A program made the position numbers and the translations under genes. This document shows, one piece after another, positions 40,255-50,267 of a stretch of DNA of 64,000 bases. Location of the stretch: contig NZ_AP018680.1 in NCBI RefSeq assembly GCF_002218025.2, positions 1-64,000 on the forward strand, given 5' to 3'. Position 1 is the first letter of the stretch. Every line of letters begins with the position of its first letter. The notes under the pieces were generated by a model. The model was not told the DNA's origin. It did not search any database and saw only the letters and a list, made by a program, of their open reading frames with translations. The DNA is from Vibrio casei. GTDB taxonomy: Bacteria; Pseudomonadota; Gammaproteobacteria; Enterobacterales; Vibrionaceae.

Positions 40255-41109
40255 ATGTCAAACGCATATCCAATGGCTTTTGTCACCGCAGATAGTTTAG
40301 ACAGCTACATTCGCACAGCAAACAGTTATCCAATGCTGACTGTTGAAGAAGAGCGTGACTTAGCAGAGCGATTACATTACAACGGTGAAATCGAAGCTGC
40401 AAAAGGCTTGATTTTGTCACACCTACGCTTTGTGGTTCATGTGGCTCGTGGTTACTCAGGTTATGGTCTGCCTCTTGCAGACCTAATCCAGGAAGGGAAC
40501 ATCGGCTTAATGAAGGCTGTGAAACGCTTTAACCCTGAAGTGGGCGTTCGTCTTGTCTCTTTTGCTGTTCACTGGATTAAAGCTGAAATTCATGAATACG
40601 TGCTACGTAATTGGCGTATTGTGAAAATTGCGACCACTAAGGCGCAACGTAAATTATTCTTTAATTTACGTAAATCGAAAAAGCGTTTAGGTTGGTTTAA
40701 TAACGGTGAAGTTGAAACGGTTGCAAAAGAGCTTGGGGTTTCCACGACAGAAGTCCGTGAAATGGAATCTCGTTTAGCGGCTCAAGATGCGACATTCGAG
40801 ATGCCTTCAGAAGATGATGATTCAATCTCATCTTATACGGCGCCAGTGCTTTATCTTGAAGATAAGCAATCGGACATCGCAGAAAGTGTTGAAGCCGATA
40901 ACTGGGAATCGCATACTAACAATCGTTTAGGCCATGCTTTAGCGACGTTAGATGAACGTAGTCAGCATATTGTTCGTTCTCGTTGGTTGGATGATCAAAA
41001 ATCAACGCTACAAGAGTTAGCGGAAACTTATAATGTGTCTGCAGAGCGTATTCGCCAACTTGAAAAGAATGCAATGAAAAAGTTGAAACTTGCGGTTGGT
41101 GAGTTTTAA
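40255..41109 (+). CDS. rpoH: RNA polymerase heat-shock sigma factor RpoH (sigma-32)
   Basis: Sigma-70-family factor of 284 aa. Region 2 contains [19 protein letters not shown] and [19 protein letters not shown]; the RpoH box [15 protein letters not shown], specific to this class, is at about 132-146. Region 4.2 is [20 protein letters not shown]. It should drive the ibpA promoter at 14.2 kb. It follows ftsYEX as in E. coli and ends at a strong terminator. Confidence 0.97.
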   Translation: MSNAYPMAFVTADSLDSYIRTANSYPMLTVEEERDLAERLHYNGEIEAAKGLILSHLRFVVHVARGYSGYGLPLADLIQEGNIGLMKAVKRFNPEVGVRLVSFAVHWIKAEIHEYVLRNWRIVKIATTKAQRKLFFNLRKSKKRLGWFNNGEVETVAKELGVSTTEVREMESRLAAQDATFEMPSEDDDSISSYTAPVLYLEDKQSDIAESVEADNWESHTNNRLGHALATLDERSQHIVRSRWLDDQKSTLQELAETYNVSAERIRQLEKNAMKKLKLAVGEF

Positions 41110-41160
41110 TATTCAGGCGGTGAGTCACTAAAATGTGGCAGTAGAATCGTATTAAATTTG

Positions 41161-41193
41161 AAAAGCCAAGATCGCCTGATCTTGGCTTTTTTT
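41161..41193 (+). terminator. Terminator after rpoH
   Basis: A 13-bp perfect stem (41161-41173 with 41178-41190) around GCCT, followed by a T run. The stem itself contains two GATC sites. Confidence 0.93.
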
Positions 41194-41197
41194 ATGA

Positions 41198-41430
41198 GAT
41201 CATATCTTATGATCAATGTTATTAATGTCACGATCGAAATCTGTGGGTAAATGTGTGGAGAAACCATGTGTCTATCGTCCATTGGACACACTATATATAG
41301 TGTAGAGCGCTGTTGATCGATGGGGATAAAAAACCAGTTACACACATTTAGATCAGGATCATCACTACATGTTGTGGATCCAAATTTAGAAAAACACTTT
41401 ATCAACGTAATTCACAGCTTTATCCACAAA
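41198..41430. promoter_or_regulatory. DnaA-box and GATC cluster between rpoH and glpE
   Basis: The stretch holds one perfect DnaA box (TTATCCACA, 41420-41428), two one-mismatch boxes (TGTGGGTAA, 41242-41250; TTACACACA, 41338-41346) and a weaker TGTGGATCC (41373-41381). GATC sites are at 41198, 41211, 41232, 41315, 41351, 41357 and 41377, with two more in the adjacent terminator. A perfect 16-bp palindrome ACACTATATATAGTGT spans 41288-41303. No gene is visible in the 480-bp gap; the rest presumably holds the glpE promoter. Confidence 0.6.
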
Positions 41431-41591
41431 TGGTTAAAATATGGACAGTTATTTTGACCTTAATTTATATCTGTCTTTGTTTATTGTGGGATACGTTATA
41501 CTGGGCATGATTTCTCCGGCTTACTTGAGTTTAAATTGTTAAATTGGAGCGGCCGGTTTTTAATGTTTGAATATCAAGTAAAGGAAACAAG

Positions 41592-41915
41592 ATGGATCAA
41601 TTTCAACATATTAATGTCGCTCAAGCGCAAGAGATGTTAACGATGAGGCCGGCAGTATTATTGGATATTCGTGATCCTCAATCTTTTGCCGTAGCACATG
41701 CTGAACACGCCAAACATTTAACCAACGACACCATCGTTGATTTAATGAATGAAGTGGAATTTGATCAACCGGTTTTGGTTATGTGCTATCACGGGATCAG
41801 CAGCCAAGGTGCCGCTCAATATTTGGTAAACCAAGGCTATGAAGAAGTGTATAGTGTGGATGGTGGCTTTGAAGCGTGGCAACGAAGTGGTTTACCTATG
41901 GTAAAAATGGCGTAA
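41592..41915 (+). CDS. glpE: Thiosulfate sulfurtransferase GlpE
   Basis: Single-domain rhodanese of 107 aa that transfers sulfane sulfur to cyanide or thioredoxin. The active-site loop is [16 protein letters not shown] with the catalytic Cys. [18 protein letters not shown] and [10 protein letters not shown] are the other rhodanese signatures. AAAGGAAA precedes the ATG. It is paired with glpG, as in E. coli; glpR, the usual third gene, is not here. Confidence 0.94.
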   Translation: MDQFQHINVAQAQEMLTMRPAVLLDIRDPQSFAVAHAEHAKHLTNDTIVDLMNEVEFDQPVLVMCYHGISSQGAAQYLVNQGYEEVYSVDGGFEAWQRSGLPMVKMA

Positions 41916-41965
41916 AGTTATTCGCTTAAAAGTAGATTGAAAGTAAGAAAATCTAGGTAGGTAGT

Positions 41966-42793
41966 ATGGTTCGGTTAGTCGCTTTAAATAACCCTCGTTT
42001 AGCGCAAGCATTTATTGATTACATGGCGTCTCGTCATATCGAAGTGCAGATGATGCCAGAGGGAGATGGTCAGTTTGCTTTGTGGTTAAAACAGGCTGAG
42101 TATCAAGTTGAAACGGAAGCCGAACTGGCAATATTTCTTGAAAACCCCCATGCAGCTAAATATCAAGAGGCTTCATGGGAAGTAGCCGATTCTCGTACTC
42201 AGCAATTTCATTATCATACTCCTAATTTTATGGCGCTGATTAAAGCAAAAGCTGGGCCTTTTACTTTGTTGGTTATGTTAGTTTGTACGGTTATCTATGC
42301 TTTACAAATATTTGGTTTAGGATCGCAAATTTTTCAAGCTTTACACTTTCCTGCCGATCCTCAACAGAAATGGCAATTATGGCGTTGGATTTCGCATGCT
42401 TTATTGCATTTTTCGATTGCGCATATTGCCTTTAACTTACTATGGTGGTGGCAATTTGGCGGTGATATTGAGAAGAAATTAGGCTCTGGTAAGCTATTAC
42501 AAATTTTTGTATTGTCTGCAGCTTTATCTGGTGCTGCACAATACTGGGTTGAAGGCGCCAACTTTGGTGGCTTATCTGGTGTTGTGTATGCCTTAATGGG
42601 CTATTTGTGGGTTATTGGTTGGCGTAGACCGGACAAAGGATTATTTATTCCTCGCCCATTAGTGGTGTTTATGTTGGCTTGGCTGGTGTTAGGTTTTGTG
42701 CAACCTTTTATGGCAATTGCTAATTCTGCGCATTTAGTGGGTTTGCTTGCCGGTTGTGGATTAGCGGCATTAGAAGGTCGAAAGAAAGTGTAA
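41966..42793 (+). CDS. glpG: Rhomboid intramembrane serine protease GlpG
   Basis: Rhomboid protease of 275 aa. A cytoplasmic N-terminal domain (1-90) precedes six membrane helices. The catalytic dyad is Ser204 in GGLSGVVYALMG and His256 in NSAHLVGLLAG; oxyanion residues His153 and Asn157 are in SIAHIAFNLLWWW. All active-site residues are intact. It follows glpE after 50 bp and is probably co-transcribed. Confidence 0.95.
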   Translation: MVRLVALNNPRLAQAFIDYMASRHIEVQMMPEGDGQFALWLKQAEYQVETEAELAIFLENPHAAKYQEASWEVADSRTQQFHYHTPNFMALIKAKAGPFTLLVMLVCTVIYALQIFGLGSQIFQALHFPADPQQKWQLWRWISHALLHFSIAHIAFNLLWWWQFGGDIEKKLGSGKLLQIFVLSAALSGAAQYWVEGANFGGLSGVVYALMGYLWVIGWRRPDKGLFIPRPLVVFMLAWLVLGFVQPFMAIANSAHLVGLLAGCGLAALEGRKKV

Positions 42794-42893
42794 TTCTGTG
42801 GTGTAGTGACGCCTTTTGTGGTTGCCGGATATTCGGCATTCCTTTCTATTGTTACAATGGCAATTCATTGTCATTGATGTTGTATATGAAAGC

Positions 42894-43445
42894 ATGATGA
42901 AACAAGATTATTCTCAACACTTTAATATTTTCGCTCGAATTGATTGGCAACAGGTTCAGTCTTTTCATTTTGCTGACTCTTTCGATCCTGATTGGTTGCT
43001 TGAACAAGGCTCTTTATCTCGTTTATTTTCTAAGCAGTGTCATCAGTTGACGGCTCATTTGGTGAATCAACGTATTTTGCCGGCTAAATCCTTAACCGAT
43101 TTTCAATGCTCTATGCTGTTTGCCAGAGGCGCGGTAATTGAAGAGTGTTTACTTCGTGAGGTAGTCTTAGCGGCTGATGATATTCCTTGGCTATTGGGAA
43201 GTACTTTGATTCCTCGTTCGTCACTATCGGATGAGCAGTTTGATCTCACTTCTCAAGGAGAAGTACCGCTAGGTTTAACGGTTTTTCAAGCGGATCAGGT
43301 GGCTCGTGATGGGCTACATTTAGGGAAAATTGATTGTGAATTAGGCAATTTAGCTGCCCGAAGTTCACGCTTGTGGATGAATCAAAAACCCATGTTAGTC
43401 GCCGAGTTGTTTCTTCCACCGTCCCCTATTTATCGCAAGGATTGA
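42894..43445 (+). CDS. ubiC: Chorismate lyase
   Basis: Converts chorismate to 4-hydroxybenzoate plus pyruvate, the first step of ubiquinone synthesis. The product has about 183 aa. [12 protein letters not shown] and the central [11 protein letters not shown] contain the substrate-binding Arg and Glu positions; [20 protein letters not shown] is the C-terminal family segment. Start is uncertain between adjacent ATGs at 42894 and 42897; an upstream extension in frame has no family support. ubiA, the next enzyme in the pathway, begins 5 nt after its stop. Confidence 0.92.
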   Translation: MMKQDYSQHFNIFARIDWQQVQSFHFADSFDPDWLLEQGSLSRLFSKQCHQLTAHLVNQRILPAKSLTDFQCSMLFARGAVIEECLLREVVLAADDIPWLLGSTLIPRSSLSDEQFDLTSQGEVPLGLTVFQADQVARDGLHLGKIDCELGNLAARSSRLWMNQKPMLVAELFLPPSPIYRKD

Positions 43446-43450
43446 ATGAT

Positions 43451-44305
43451 ATGAATATGGAAAAAGCAGCCGCGTATTGGCAGCTTACTCGTATGAATCG
43501 GCCAATTGGTTCGTTATTGTTGATGTGGCCTACGGTGTGGGCGTTGCTGTTAGCTGCCAATGGAATTCCACAATGGAATGTATTTGTGGTGTTTGTATTA
43601 GGTGTATTTTCAATGCGCTCTGCAGGTTGTGTGATTAATGATTTTGCTGATCGTAAAGTGGATGGGCATGTAAAGCGTACGAAAAATCGCCCATTACCTT
43701 CAGGTTTGGTGAGTAGCAAAGAAGCTTTAGTATTATTTTTCTCACTAGTATTGGTATCTTTTTTATTAGTATTGAGTATGAATTGGCTGACCATTCAACT
43801 GTCGCTAGTGGGCGTGGTTTTAGCGTTTATATACCCATTTATGAAGCGTTATACTCACGTTCCTCAGCTTTTTTTAGGCTTAGCTTTTAGCTGGGCTATT
43901 CCGATGGCATGGGCGGCAGAAGCAGGATCGATTCCTACAGAAGTATGGTTGGTTTTTGCCATTAATGTGCTTTGGACCATTGCTTATGACACTCAATACG
44001 CCATGGTTGACCGCGATGACGATTTGAAAATAGGCATCAAGTCGACAGCGATTTTATTTGGTCGCTTTGATAAATTAATTATTGGTTTATTACAGTTGGC
44101 AAGTTTGCTGTTGCTGATGGTACTTGGTTCGTGGTTATCATTATCTCAAAGCTATTACTGGGGGCTGCTTGCTGCAGCCGCTTTGTTTGTATATCAGCAA
44201 CGTTTGATCAAAGATCGCGACCGAGATGCTTGTTTCACTGCTTTTTTAAACAACAACTATGTCGGCATGGTGATTGCGGTGGGTATCTTGATGAGCGTGA
44301 TATAG
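43451..44305 (+). CDS. ubiA: 4-hydroxybenzoate octaprenyltransferase
   Basis: Membrane prenyltransferase (284 aa) that attaches the polyprenyl tail to 4-hydroxybenzoate. The two Asp-rich Mg2+/diphosphate motifs are [19 protein letters not shown] and [13 protein letters not shown]. Eight to nine membrane helices are apparent. I chose the ATG at 43451, preceded by AAGGA; it lies just after the ubiC stop, giving a ubiC-ubiA operon. Confidence 0.95.
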   Translation: MNMEKAAAYWQLTRMNRPIGSLLLMWPTVWALLLAANGIPQWNVFVVFVLGVFSMRSAGCVINDFADRKVDGHVKRTKNRPLPSGLVSSKEALVLFFSLVLVSFLLVLSMNWLTIQLSLVGVVLAFIYPFMKRYTHVPQLFLGLAFSWAIPMAWAAEAGSIPTEVWLVFAINVLWTIAYDTQYAMVDRDDDLKIGIKSTAILFGRFDKLIIGLLQLASLLLLMVLGSWLSLSQSYYWGLLAAAALFVYQQRLIKDRDRDACFTAFLNNNYVGMVIAVGILMSVI

Positions 44306-44379
44306 TAAGAGGCTCGGTTGTGATTATCCGCTTAACGCTTTAAGAGATAGATATTTACCGATACATATTCAATCAGAAA

Positions 44380-44419
44380 GAAAAACGCCGCCTTATGCAT
44401 GAATAAGGCGGCGTTTTTC
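44380..44419. terminator. Bidirectional terminator between ubiA and plsB
   Basis: A 17-bp perfect stem (44380-44396 with 44403-44419) rich in GC at its centre and with A/T tracts at both ends. It serves both convergent genes. Confidence 0.95.
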
Positions 44420-44434
44420 TTTGGGGGGAGATGT

Positions 44435-46861
44435 TTAGCTGCGTTTCAAAATGCTTTCTTGTAAAGTAAGGTGAATTTCTGCGGAGAGCAATTCACCTAA
44501 TAAATCGACCAGAACCTGGGTTTTATTATTGGCTGCACTTTCTGCTGATTCAATATAACCTTGTTGCTTTAACGTTTGGAAAAAGGTCGTGAACACGCCT
44601 TTATCAAAAAACTCTGGTGCATTAATGCCATGTAAACGACCAAGACGTTGGGCGATACTTTGGCTCTGTTGTTCTAAGCTTGATTTATCTATATCTGGAA
44701 TAGCAACCAACTGGGTTAACGCAATGGCATAGCGTTGCAGAGTTTCAACAATGGTTCGTGATAATAGAATAAGCGTTTGGACTTTACTTGGATTAATCGA
44801 CAGCTCATCATCTTGTTCTAAGATTAATTGTTGGCGCAACAGCTCATCCACCAATTCATTCACAAAGCCTTCCAGTTCATCTTGTTGGTGGTGTAAGAAG
44901 AGCTCTGCTTTTAAAAATGGATAGATCAAGGCAATGGCTCGTTGTAAATCGCGTCTTGAAATATGTTCTTTTTGTACGATTAAGTGTGCGATCAAAGACG
45001 GTACAACAAACAAGTGAATAATATTGTTTCGGTAGTAAGTCATCAATATAGATTGTTTACGATCAAGTGAAATAATGTCGCCTTTGTCATCCGATTCAAC
45101 CACAAATTTATCTAGTTTTTCCGCATGTTTAACTAACTCTGATGCGCTTGAATTAGGCACAGTACTGTTATTGGTATAAGGCACGTGAGTTAACAACGAT
45201 AAATAACATTGTATTTGTTGTTCAAGTTTGTTACGTGAAAGTGCCCGTTGGTTGGAAGCCAGTAACGCGGTAGCACATAAGGTTAATGCATTAGTTGCCG
45301 CGGCATCGTTAATACGGGTCATCATATGGTTGGCCAATTTACTGACTACGGGATTCATCCATTGTGGTTTTTGAGTGGCGGTGAGGTCATTCTCTTTACT
45401 CGACCAACCTGGAGCTTCCTCATTAAGATATTGATTGAGATTAATGGGTTCGCCAAAATTCACATAGCCTTGTCCAAAGTTACGCAGTTTTCGGATGGTT
45501 TTTAAGACCATTCCGGCATTTTCTTTTTCTTTGCGTTTGCCGGTTAATTCTTTGGCATAGGTGGATACCTCCATTACATGCTCATAGCCAATATAAACCG
45601 GCACGAGTGTTACTGGGCGGTTTAAGCCTCGTTGCATCGTTTGGATTGTCATCGTTAACATTCCTGTTTTGGCTTGTAGCAATCGGCCTGTACGTGAACG
45701 ACCACCTTCAGAGAAAAATTCAACGGAATAGCCTTTGGTAAAGAGCTCCGCTAGATATTCGCGGAAAATGGTTGAGTAAAGCTTGTTGCCTTTGAAGGTT
45801 CGGCGAATAAAGAATGCGCCACCGCGACGAAAAATGGGGCCGGCTGGAAAGAAGTTGAGATTGACACCCGCAGCAATATGAGGCGGAACCATGCCTTCAT
45901 GATGCAGTACATAAGACAACAGTAAGTAATCCATATGGCTACGATGACAAGGTACATAAATGATTTCATGACCATCTTGAGCCAATTTACGTACCGTGGC
46001 CATATTATTGATATTTAAGCCTTGGTAGAGTTTATTCCATAGCCAACCTAAAAATTTCGCGCCCACTTTAATGAGTGAATAGGAAAAGTCGGCAGCTATT
46101 TCATCTAAAATATCTTGCGCTTGTTTTTGTGCTTTCTCTAACGAGATATTTTTTGCTTTAGCTTCATCGGCTATCGCTTGTTGAATTTCAGGTGATTTAA
46201 GTAAGCGATCAAATAAAACCTGACGTTGCGGCAAGCTTGGACCTGAGGTCGCGAGCTTTTGGCGTGAGAAGTGAATGCGAGCCACTCGCGCTAATTTATG
46301 AGCGATGATTTCATCGACACCATGAGTATCAGCCATGTAACGTAATGACACCACCGGACTAAAACGGATTAGGCAATCACGCCCAGAAGAAAGTAACAAA
46401 CGGGTTTTCTGGCAGGCGCTTATTGCTTCAAGATAGGATTTTTCTTTACCTTCTTGGTTAGGCTTTCTTCCCCATAATATGGAGGTTGGTAGCATTTGAA
46501 TATCAAGTTCAGAATCGATTTGATGTAATTTAAGTAATTGAGTAAAGAGATCGACGGATCGCTTAGGCAGTAATTTTTTACTGTGTGCTGTCATTCCTTT
46601 TGAGGTAAGGAAAACAAAGCGATCGTACTCTTTGCCATTAATTACTAGTGGTGTAAGAGGATCAGGTAAACCAAGCGCCTTGGTTTGAGTCTGCAAAGAG
46701 ATAAGATCAATATCCGAATTAAACGGCATGGCATAAACGATAGGCTTGCCTAAATCGAGTTGTAACTCTTCGACCGGGTTGGCTGGAATGGTTTTACCTT
46801 TTACTAAGAAAGAAAGAGGTAGTTTGAGAAATGAACGAGAAATCATGTGTCCATAAGACAT
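44435..46861 (-). CDS. plsB: Glycerol-3-phosphate 1-O-acyltransferase PlsB
   Basis: First enzyme of phospholipid synthesis, acylating sn-glycerol-3-phosphate at the inner membrane; 808 aa. The acyltransferase block I (HX4D) is [17 protein letters not shown]. Block II is GAFFIRRTF, block [17 protein letters not shown] and block [18 protein letters not shown] chose the ATG at 46861 because homologues begin close to [15 protein letters not shown]; a TTG at 46879 is possible but unlikely. It is divergent from lexA, as in E. coli. Confidence 0.95.
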   Translation of the reverse strand: MSYGHMISRSFLKLPLSFLVKGKTIPANPVEELQLDLGKPIVYAMPFNSDIDLISLQTQTKALGLPDPLTPLVINGKEYDRFVFLTSKGMTAHSKKLLPKRSVDLFTQLLKLHQIDSELDIQMLPTSILWGRKPNQEGKEKSYLEAISACQKTRLLLSSGRDCLIRFSPVVSLRYMADTHGVDEIIAHKLARVARIHFSRQKLATSGPSLPQRQVLFDRLLKSPEIQQAIADEAKAKNISLEKAQKQAQDILDEIAADFSYSLIKVGAKFLGWLWNKLYQGLNINNMATVRKLAQDGHEIIYVPCHRSHMDYLLLSYVLHHEGMVPPHIAAGVNLNFFPAGPIFRRGGAFFIRRTFKGNKLYSTIFREYLAELFTKGYSVEFFSEGGRSRTGRLLQAKTGMLTMTIQTMQRGLNRPVTLVPVYIGYEHVMEVSTYAKELTGKRKEKENAGMVLKTIRKLRNFGQGYVNFGEPINLNQYLNEEAPGWSSKENDLTATQKPQWMNPVVSKLANHMMTRINDAAATNALTLCATALLASNQRALSRNKLEQQIQCYLSLLTHVPYTNNSTVPNSSASELVKHAEKLDKFVVESDDKGDIISLDRKQSILMTYYRNNIIHLFVVPSLIAHLIVQKEHISRRDLQRAIALIYPFLKAELFLHHQQDELEGFVNELVDELLRQQLILEQDDELSINPSKVQTLILLSRTIVETLQRYAIALTQLVAIPDIDKSSLEQQSQSIAQRLGRLHGINAPEFFDKGVFTTFFQTLKQQGYIESAESAANNKTQVLVDLLGELLSAEIHLTLQESILKRS

Positions 46862-47180
46862 AGCGTTGTATAGCCTCAAAAATAAAAAACGTGTCGCGAT
46901 CAGAGGATCGTCGATCTAAAAAATGCGCTGCCAAGAATAGCAGAAACCAAGCAAGGCGATTAGTATATTCAGTTAAAATGCGATTATTTAATGTAAATTA
47001 AACCCTTTATAGCGACAAATTACGTCTATTTTAAAAATAGTTAGGTGTTCTTTTTTATGGATGAAAGGGAAATGGCGTCAATTATTATTTGGCATCTTAT
47101 TTAAGTGATTGTTGCAATAGGTCGTTTTTATCAGTAATGGATTAAAAAGCGATTCATTTCTCTGGAGTTATCAAAATTTA
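46862..47180. other. plsB-lexA intergenic region
   Basis: The AT-rich gap contains the divergent promoter regions. I see no gene. The SOS boxes are at the lexA end. Confidence 0.6.
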
Positions 47181-47216
47181 CTGTATATACTCACAGTCAA
47201 CTGTATAAAAAGACAG
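47181..47216. promoter_or_regulatory. Two tandem LexA (SOS) boxes
   Basis: Two 16-bp CTGT-N8-ACAG operators lie at 47181-47196 and 47201-47216, 4 nt apart, ending 7 nt before the lexA ATG. This double operator is the classical autoregulatory arrangement of lexA. Confidence 0.95.
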
Positions 47217-47223
47217 GTGGAGT

Positions 47224-47847
47224 ATGAAACCCTTAACCCCTCGCCAGCAACAAATATTTGAACTGATCAAAGATAAGATTGATGTAACCGGAATGCCGCC
47301 GACTCGTGCTGAAATAGCTCGTGAATTGGGGTTTCGTTCAGCAAACGCCGCGGAAGAACATTTAAAGGCGCTTGCACGTAAAAATGTGATTGAAATTATT
47401 CCTGGGGCTTCTCGTGGTATTCGCATTGTCCAGACGGAAGAAGAAATACTAGAGGAGCAAGGCTTACCTTTAATTGGTAAAGTTGCGGCCGGTGAGCCGA
47501 TATTGGCTCAAGAGCATGTTGAAAACCATTATCAAGTTGATCCAACGATGTTTCGACCTCAAGCTGATTTCTTATTACGTGTTCAGGGTATGAGTATGAA
47601 AGACATTGGTATTATTGATGGTGATTTATTAGCGGTGCACAAAACACAAGATGTACGAGACGGTCAGGTTGTTGTTGCTCGTGTTGATGATGATGTTACT
47701 GTTAAGCGATTAGAACGTAAAGGTTCAACCGTTTTATTACATGCCGAAAACGAAGAATTTAGCCCGATTCAAGTTGATTTGACCCAACAACATCTGACTA
47801 TTGAAGGGATTGCTGTTGGTATTATTCGGAACAACACTTGGATGTAA
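47224..47847 (+). CDS. lexA: LexA repressor
   Basis: SOS master repressor, 207 aa. The winged-helix N-terminal domain opens [19 protein letters not shown] and has the recognition helix region [20 protein letters not shown]. The self-cleavage site is Ala89-Gly90 in GKVAAGEP. The catalytic dyad is Ser124 (VQGMSMKD) and Lys161 (DVTVKRLER). All cleavage elements are intact. Autoregulated by two SOS boxes. Confidence 0.98.
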   Translation: MKPLTPRQQQIFELIKDKIDVTGMPPTRAEIARELGFRSANAAEEHLKALARKNVIEIIPGASRGIRIVQTEEEILEEQGLPLIGKVAAGEPILAQEHVENHYQVDPTMFRPQADFLLRVQGMSMKDIGIIDGDLLAVHKTQDVRDGQVVVARVDDDVTVKRLERKGSTVLLHAENEEFSPIQVDLTQQHLTIEGIAVGIIRNNTWM

Positions 47848-47888
47848 TTTAATTGAATATTAATGTGATTTCAGATTGAAAATCTAAA

Positions 47889-47903
47889 TGATAATCACTA
47901 TCA
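47889..47903. promoter_or_regulatory. Fur box upstream of the methyltransferase gene
   Basis: TGATAATCACTATCA matches 14 of 15 positions of the 7-1-7 Fur consensus TGATAATNATTATCA. It lies 31 nt before the methyltransferase ATG, where it would overlap the promoter, so iron-responsive repression is expected. Confidence 0.75.
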
Positions 47904-47933
47904 TCAATTAATCTCAACCTTGGAGGTTAATTG

Positions 47934-48770
47934 ATGACATCCTCACCTTCTATTCCGGTTCATACGCCGACGGATTCTCCCCCTTGTACTTATCAAGTAC
48001 CTGCTGATTTATTACAACCATTATGGCTGCGTAGCCGTGAAAGTTTAATTGATGATGGCTTAGTGTATGATCCTATTGCCGCAAGAGCGTGCCAGCGTTG
48101 CCATTTATCAGATGATTGTTTAGCTGGAGATATTGATCAAAAGCAATTACTTCATGCGACTTTAACGCAATTGTGTGATGTGGAAGTCAGACGTTTTTTA
48201 ACGCTTTATCCGAAAGCGTATGTGATTAATGTGGGTGCCGGGTTAGATACGCGTTTTTATCGATTGGATAATGGATTGTGTCATTGGGTCGAAGTGGATG
48301 TTGATGAAACCTTGGTGTGGCGACAAAAGCTATTTCATCATAGTGAGCGTTATAACATGGTGTGTGGTTCTGTGCCTGATATGTCATGGCTTTCTGAATT
48401 AAATATACCTGAAGATTCACCTATTTTATTAGTGTGTGAGCAAGCCTTGTTAACTCAACAAAGAAATCAAGTGGCGCATTTCGTTCAAAAAGTGGGGTGC
48501 CACTTTGCTCATGCAGAAGCATGTATTGTCTTAGCCGGCGATCGTACAGAATCGTATTGGGGAAAGCGAATGGGATGTGCACAGTACCGACATGGATTAA
48601 AAAACCCAGTATCGAGTGTGGTGTCTTGGTTGCCGTGGATTTATCGTATTACATTGCGTTCTCCGCTGGAACACGACTGCAAACGCTGGAGTGCTTGGCA
48701 GCGTATTGTGTCAAAATTACCTTTTATGAAACACAGATTGACGCCTGTTTTATTACACGTTCGTTGGTAG
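47934..48770 (+). CDS. LCM/OMT-type SAM-dependent methyltransferase
   Basis: Class I methyltransferase of 278 aa in the leucine carboxyl/polyketide O-methyltransferase group. The diagnostic SAM motif is NVGAGLDTRFYRLD, followed by WVEVDVDE and the LLVCEQALL region. An N-terminal Cys-rich stretch (RACQRCHLSDDCLAGD) is unusual. GGAGG lies 7 nt before the ATG. A Fur box precedes it, and it sits between lexA and dinF, which are adjacent in E. coli. Substrate unknown. Confidence 0.82.
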   Translation: MTSSPSIPVHTPTDSPPCTYQVPADLLQPLWLRSRESLIDDGLVYDPIAARACQRCHLSDDCLAGDIDQKQLLHATLTQLCDVEVRRFLTLYPKAYVINVGAGLDTRFYRLDNGLCHWVEVDVDETLVWRQKLFHHSERYNMVCGSVPDMSWLSELNIPEDSPILLVCEQALLTQQRNQVAHFVQKVGCHFAHAEACIVLAGDRTESYWGKRMGCAQYRHGLKNPVSSVVSWLPWIYRITLRSPLEHDCKRWSAWQRIVSKLPFMKHRLTPVLLHVRW

Positions 48771-48848
48771 AAAATCGCTTCTTTTTCTTTGTTTGTTTTT
48801 TCGTTTTCTAAAGCAAGGTAAACTGTAGCTTCATTAAGTGAGGTTTCA

Positions 48849-50198
48849 GTGATCAAACAACTCCAACATATCTTATCTCAGCGCTCGCTTCACCAGCAGG
48901 TGTTAGTGCTCGCTATTCCTATGGTCCTATCTAATATTACGGTTCCCCTTTTAGGTTTAGTCGATGCCGCGGTAATTGGTCATTTGGATTTTGCTTGGTA
49001 TCTGGGTGGCGTGGCGTTAGGTAGTACTATGATCAGTGTGACTTTTTGGCTGCTGGGTTTTTTGCGTATGGCGACCACGGGCCTAACGGCTCAAGCCCAA
49101 GGTGAGCAAAGCCCCCAAAAACTCGCTCAAGTTTGGTTACAAGGCATGCTGGTTGCTTTGATTCTTGCTGGTTTATTGCTTCTTTTTCATTCTCCAATTG
49201 CTGATCTGATTTTTTCTTTAAGTAATGCTAGTGAAGAGGTGAAGTATTATGGTTTGCAGTATTTCTCGATTCGCGTGTGGAGTGCGCCTGCTGCGTTAGC
49301 TAATTTTGTTATTCTAGGTTGGTTGCTAGGAACCCAAAATGCGAAAGCTCCGATGTGGCTCGTGATCATCACTAACCTAACTAATATTATTTTAGATGTT
49401 TTATTTGTTTTGGTTTTTGATTGGAAGGTGGCCGGAGCGGCTTGGGCATCCGTATTAGCAGATTATACTGGCTTGATGTTGGGGTTGCTGTTTGTAGCGA
49501 GAACGTGGGTAAAACAACACTTACCCCATGTATTGTCGTCATTGCCTTTAGCGACGCAAGATATGGGAAGAATGCTGCGTTTGAATAGTGATATTTTCTT
49601 GCGATCTTTATGTTTGCAAGCGGTATTCAGTTTTATGACTTTTCAAGGTGCAGCATTAGGCGATAATGTTGTTGCTGCTAATGCGGTACTCATGAGCTTC
49701 TTAATGATGGTGTCATATGGCATGGATGGCTTTGCTTATGCGATGGAAGCTATGGTGGGAAAAGCCGTGGGGGCCAAAAGTCGCGATCAATTATTAAATT
49801 CGCTTGTTGGTACGTCATTTTGGGGCTTAGTCTGCAGCCTTATGCTGACTATTTTGTTTTTCTTGTTTGGTCATAGTCTTGTGAGGTTGATTACGGATAT
49901 TCCCAATGTACAAGCGCAAGCGGATATATATTTACCTTGGTTGATTGTGATGCCAATTGTGTCGATGTGGTGTTTTTTACTCGATGGTATTTTTGTAGGG
50001 GCGACTAAAGGCAAAGACATGAGAAATAGTATGCTTATTGCGATGTTGTGCTTTTTTGCTTTGTATTTTAGTTTTTCTTCTTGGGGTAACCACGCGCTGT
50101 GGATGTCAATGGTGTGCTTTATGGGAATGCGAGGTGTAGGTTTGGCGGTGATTTTTATTACCCAGTGGAAATCGCAACGTTTTATCGAATCGGTGTAA
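48849..50198 (+). CDS. dinF: MATE family efflux transporter DinF
   Basis: Twelve-helix Na+- or H+-coupled multidrug/toxin exporter, 449 aa. The opening IPMVLSNITVPLLGLVDAAVIGHLD is typical of DinF, here cited in the part LVDAAVIGHL. The start is GTG (48849) with GAGG upstream. It is the SOS-linked neighbour of lexA in E. coli; here 1 kb separates them, and no SOS box lies directly in front, so SOS control would need readthrough from lexA. Confidence 0.9.
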   Translation: MIKQLQHILSQRSLHQQVLVLAIPMVLSNITVPLLGLVDAAVIGHLDFAWYLGGVALGSTMISVTFWLLGFLRMATTGLTAQAQGEQSPQKLAQVWLQGMLVALILAGLLLLFHSPIADLIFSLSNASEEVKYYGLQYFSIRVWSAPAALANFVILGWLLGTQNAKAPMWLVIITNLTNIILDVLFVLVFDWKVAGAAWASVLADYTGLMLGLLFVARTWVKQHLPHVLSSLPLATQDMGRMLRLNSDIFLRSLCLQAVFSFMTFQGAALGDNVVAANAVLMSFLMMVSYGMDGFAYAMEAMVGKAVGAKSRDQLLNSLVGTSFWGLVCSLMLTILFFLFGHSLVRLITDIPNVQAQADIYLPWLIVMPIVSMWCFLLDGIFVGATKGKDMRNSMLIAMLCFFALYFSFSSWGNHALWMSMVCFMGMRGVGLAVIFITQWKSQRFIESV

Positions 50199-50223
50199 TT
50201 TTATAAATAAAAAATAGAGCGAG

Positions 50224-50251
50224 AAAAAGGAGCCAATATAGGCTCCTTTTT
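50224..50251. terminator. Bidirectional terminator between dinF and sthA
   Basis: AAAAAGGAGCC (50224-50234) pairs perfectly with 50241-50251 over a 6-nt loop, serving both convergent genes. Confidence 0.92.
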
Positions 50252-50267
50252 GTTTTTTATAAATGAT

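Noticed and set aside
41170..41430. Interpretation of the DnaA/GATC cluster as a crtS site or a second origin
   Set aside because: In V. cholerae crtS lies much further from oriC, and there is no AT-rich triple repeat here as in oriC.
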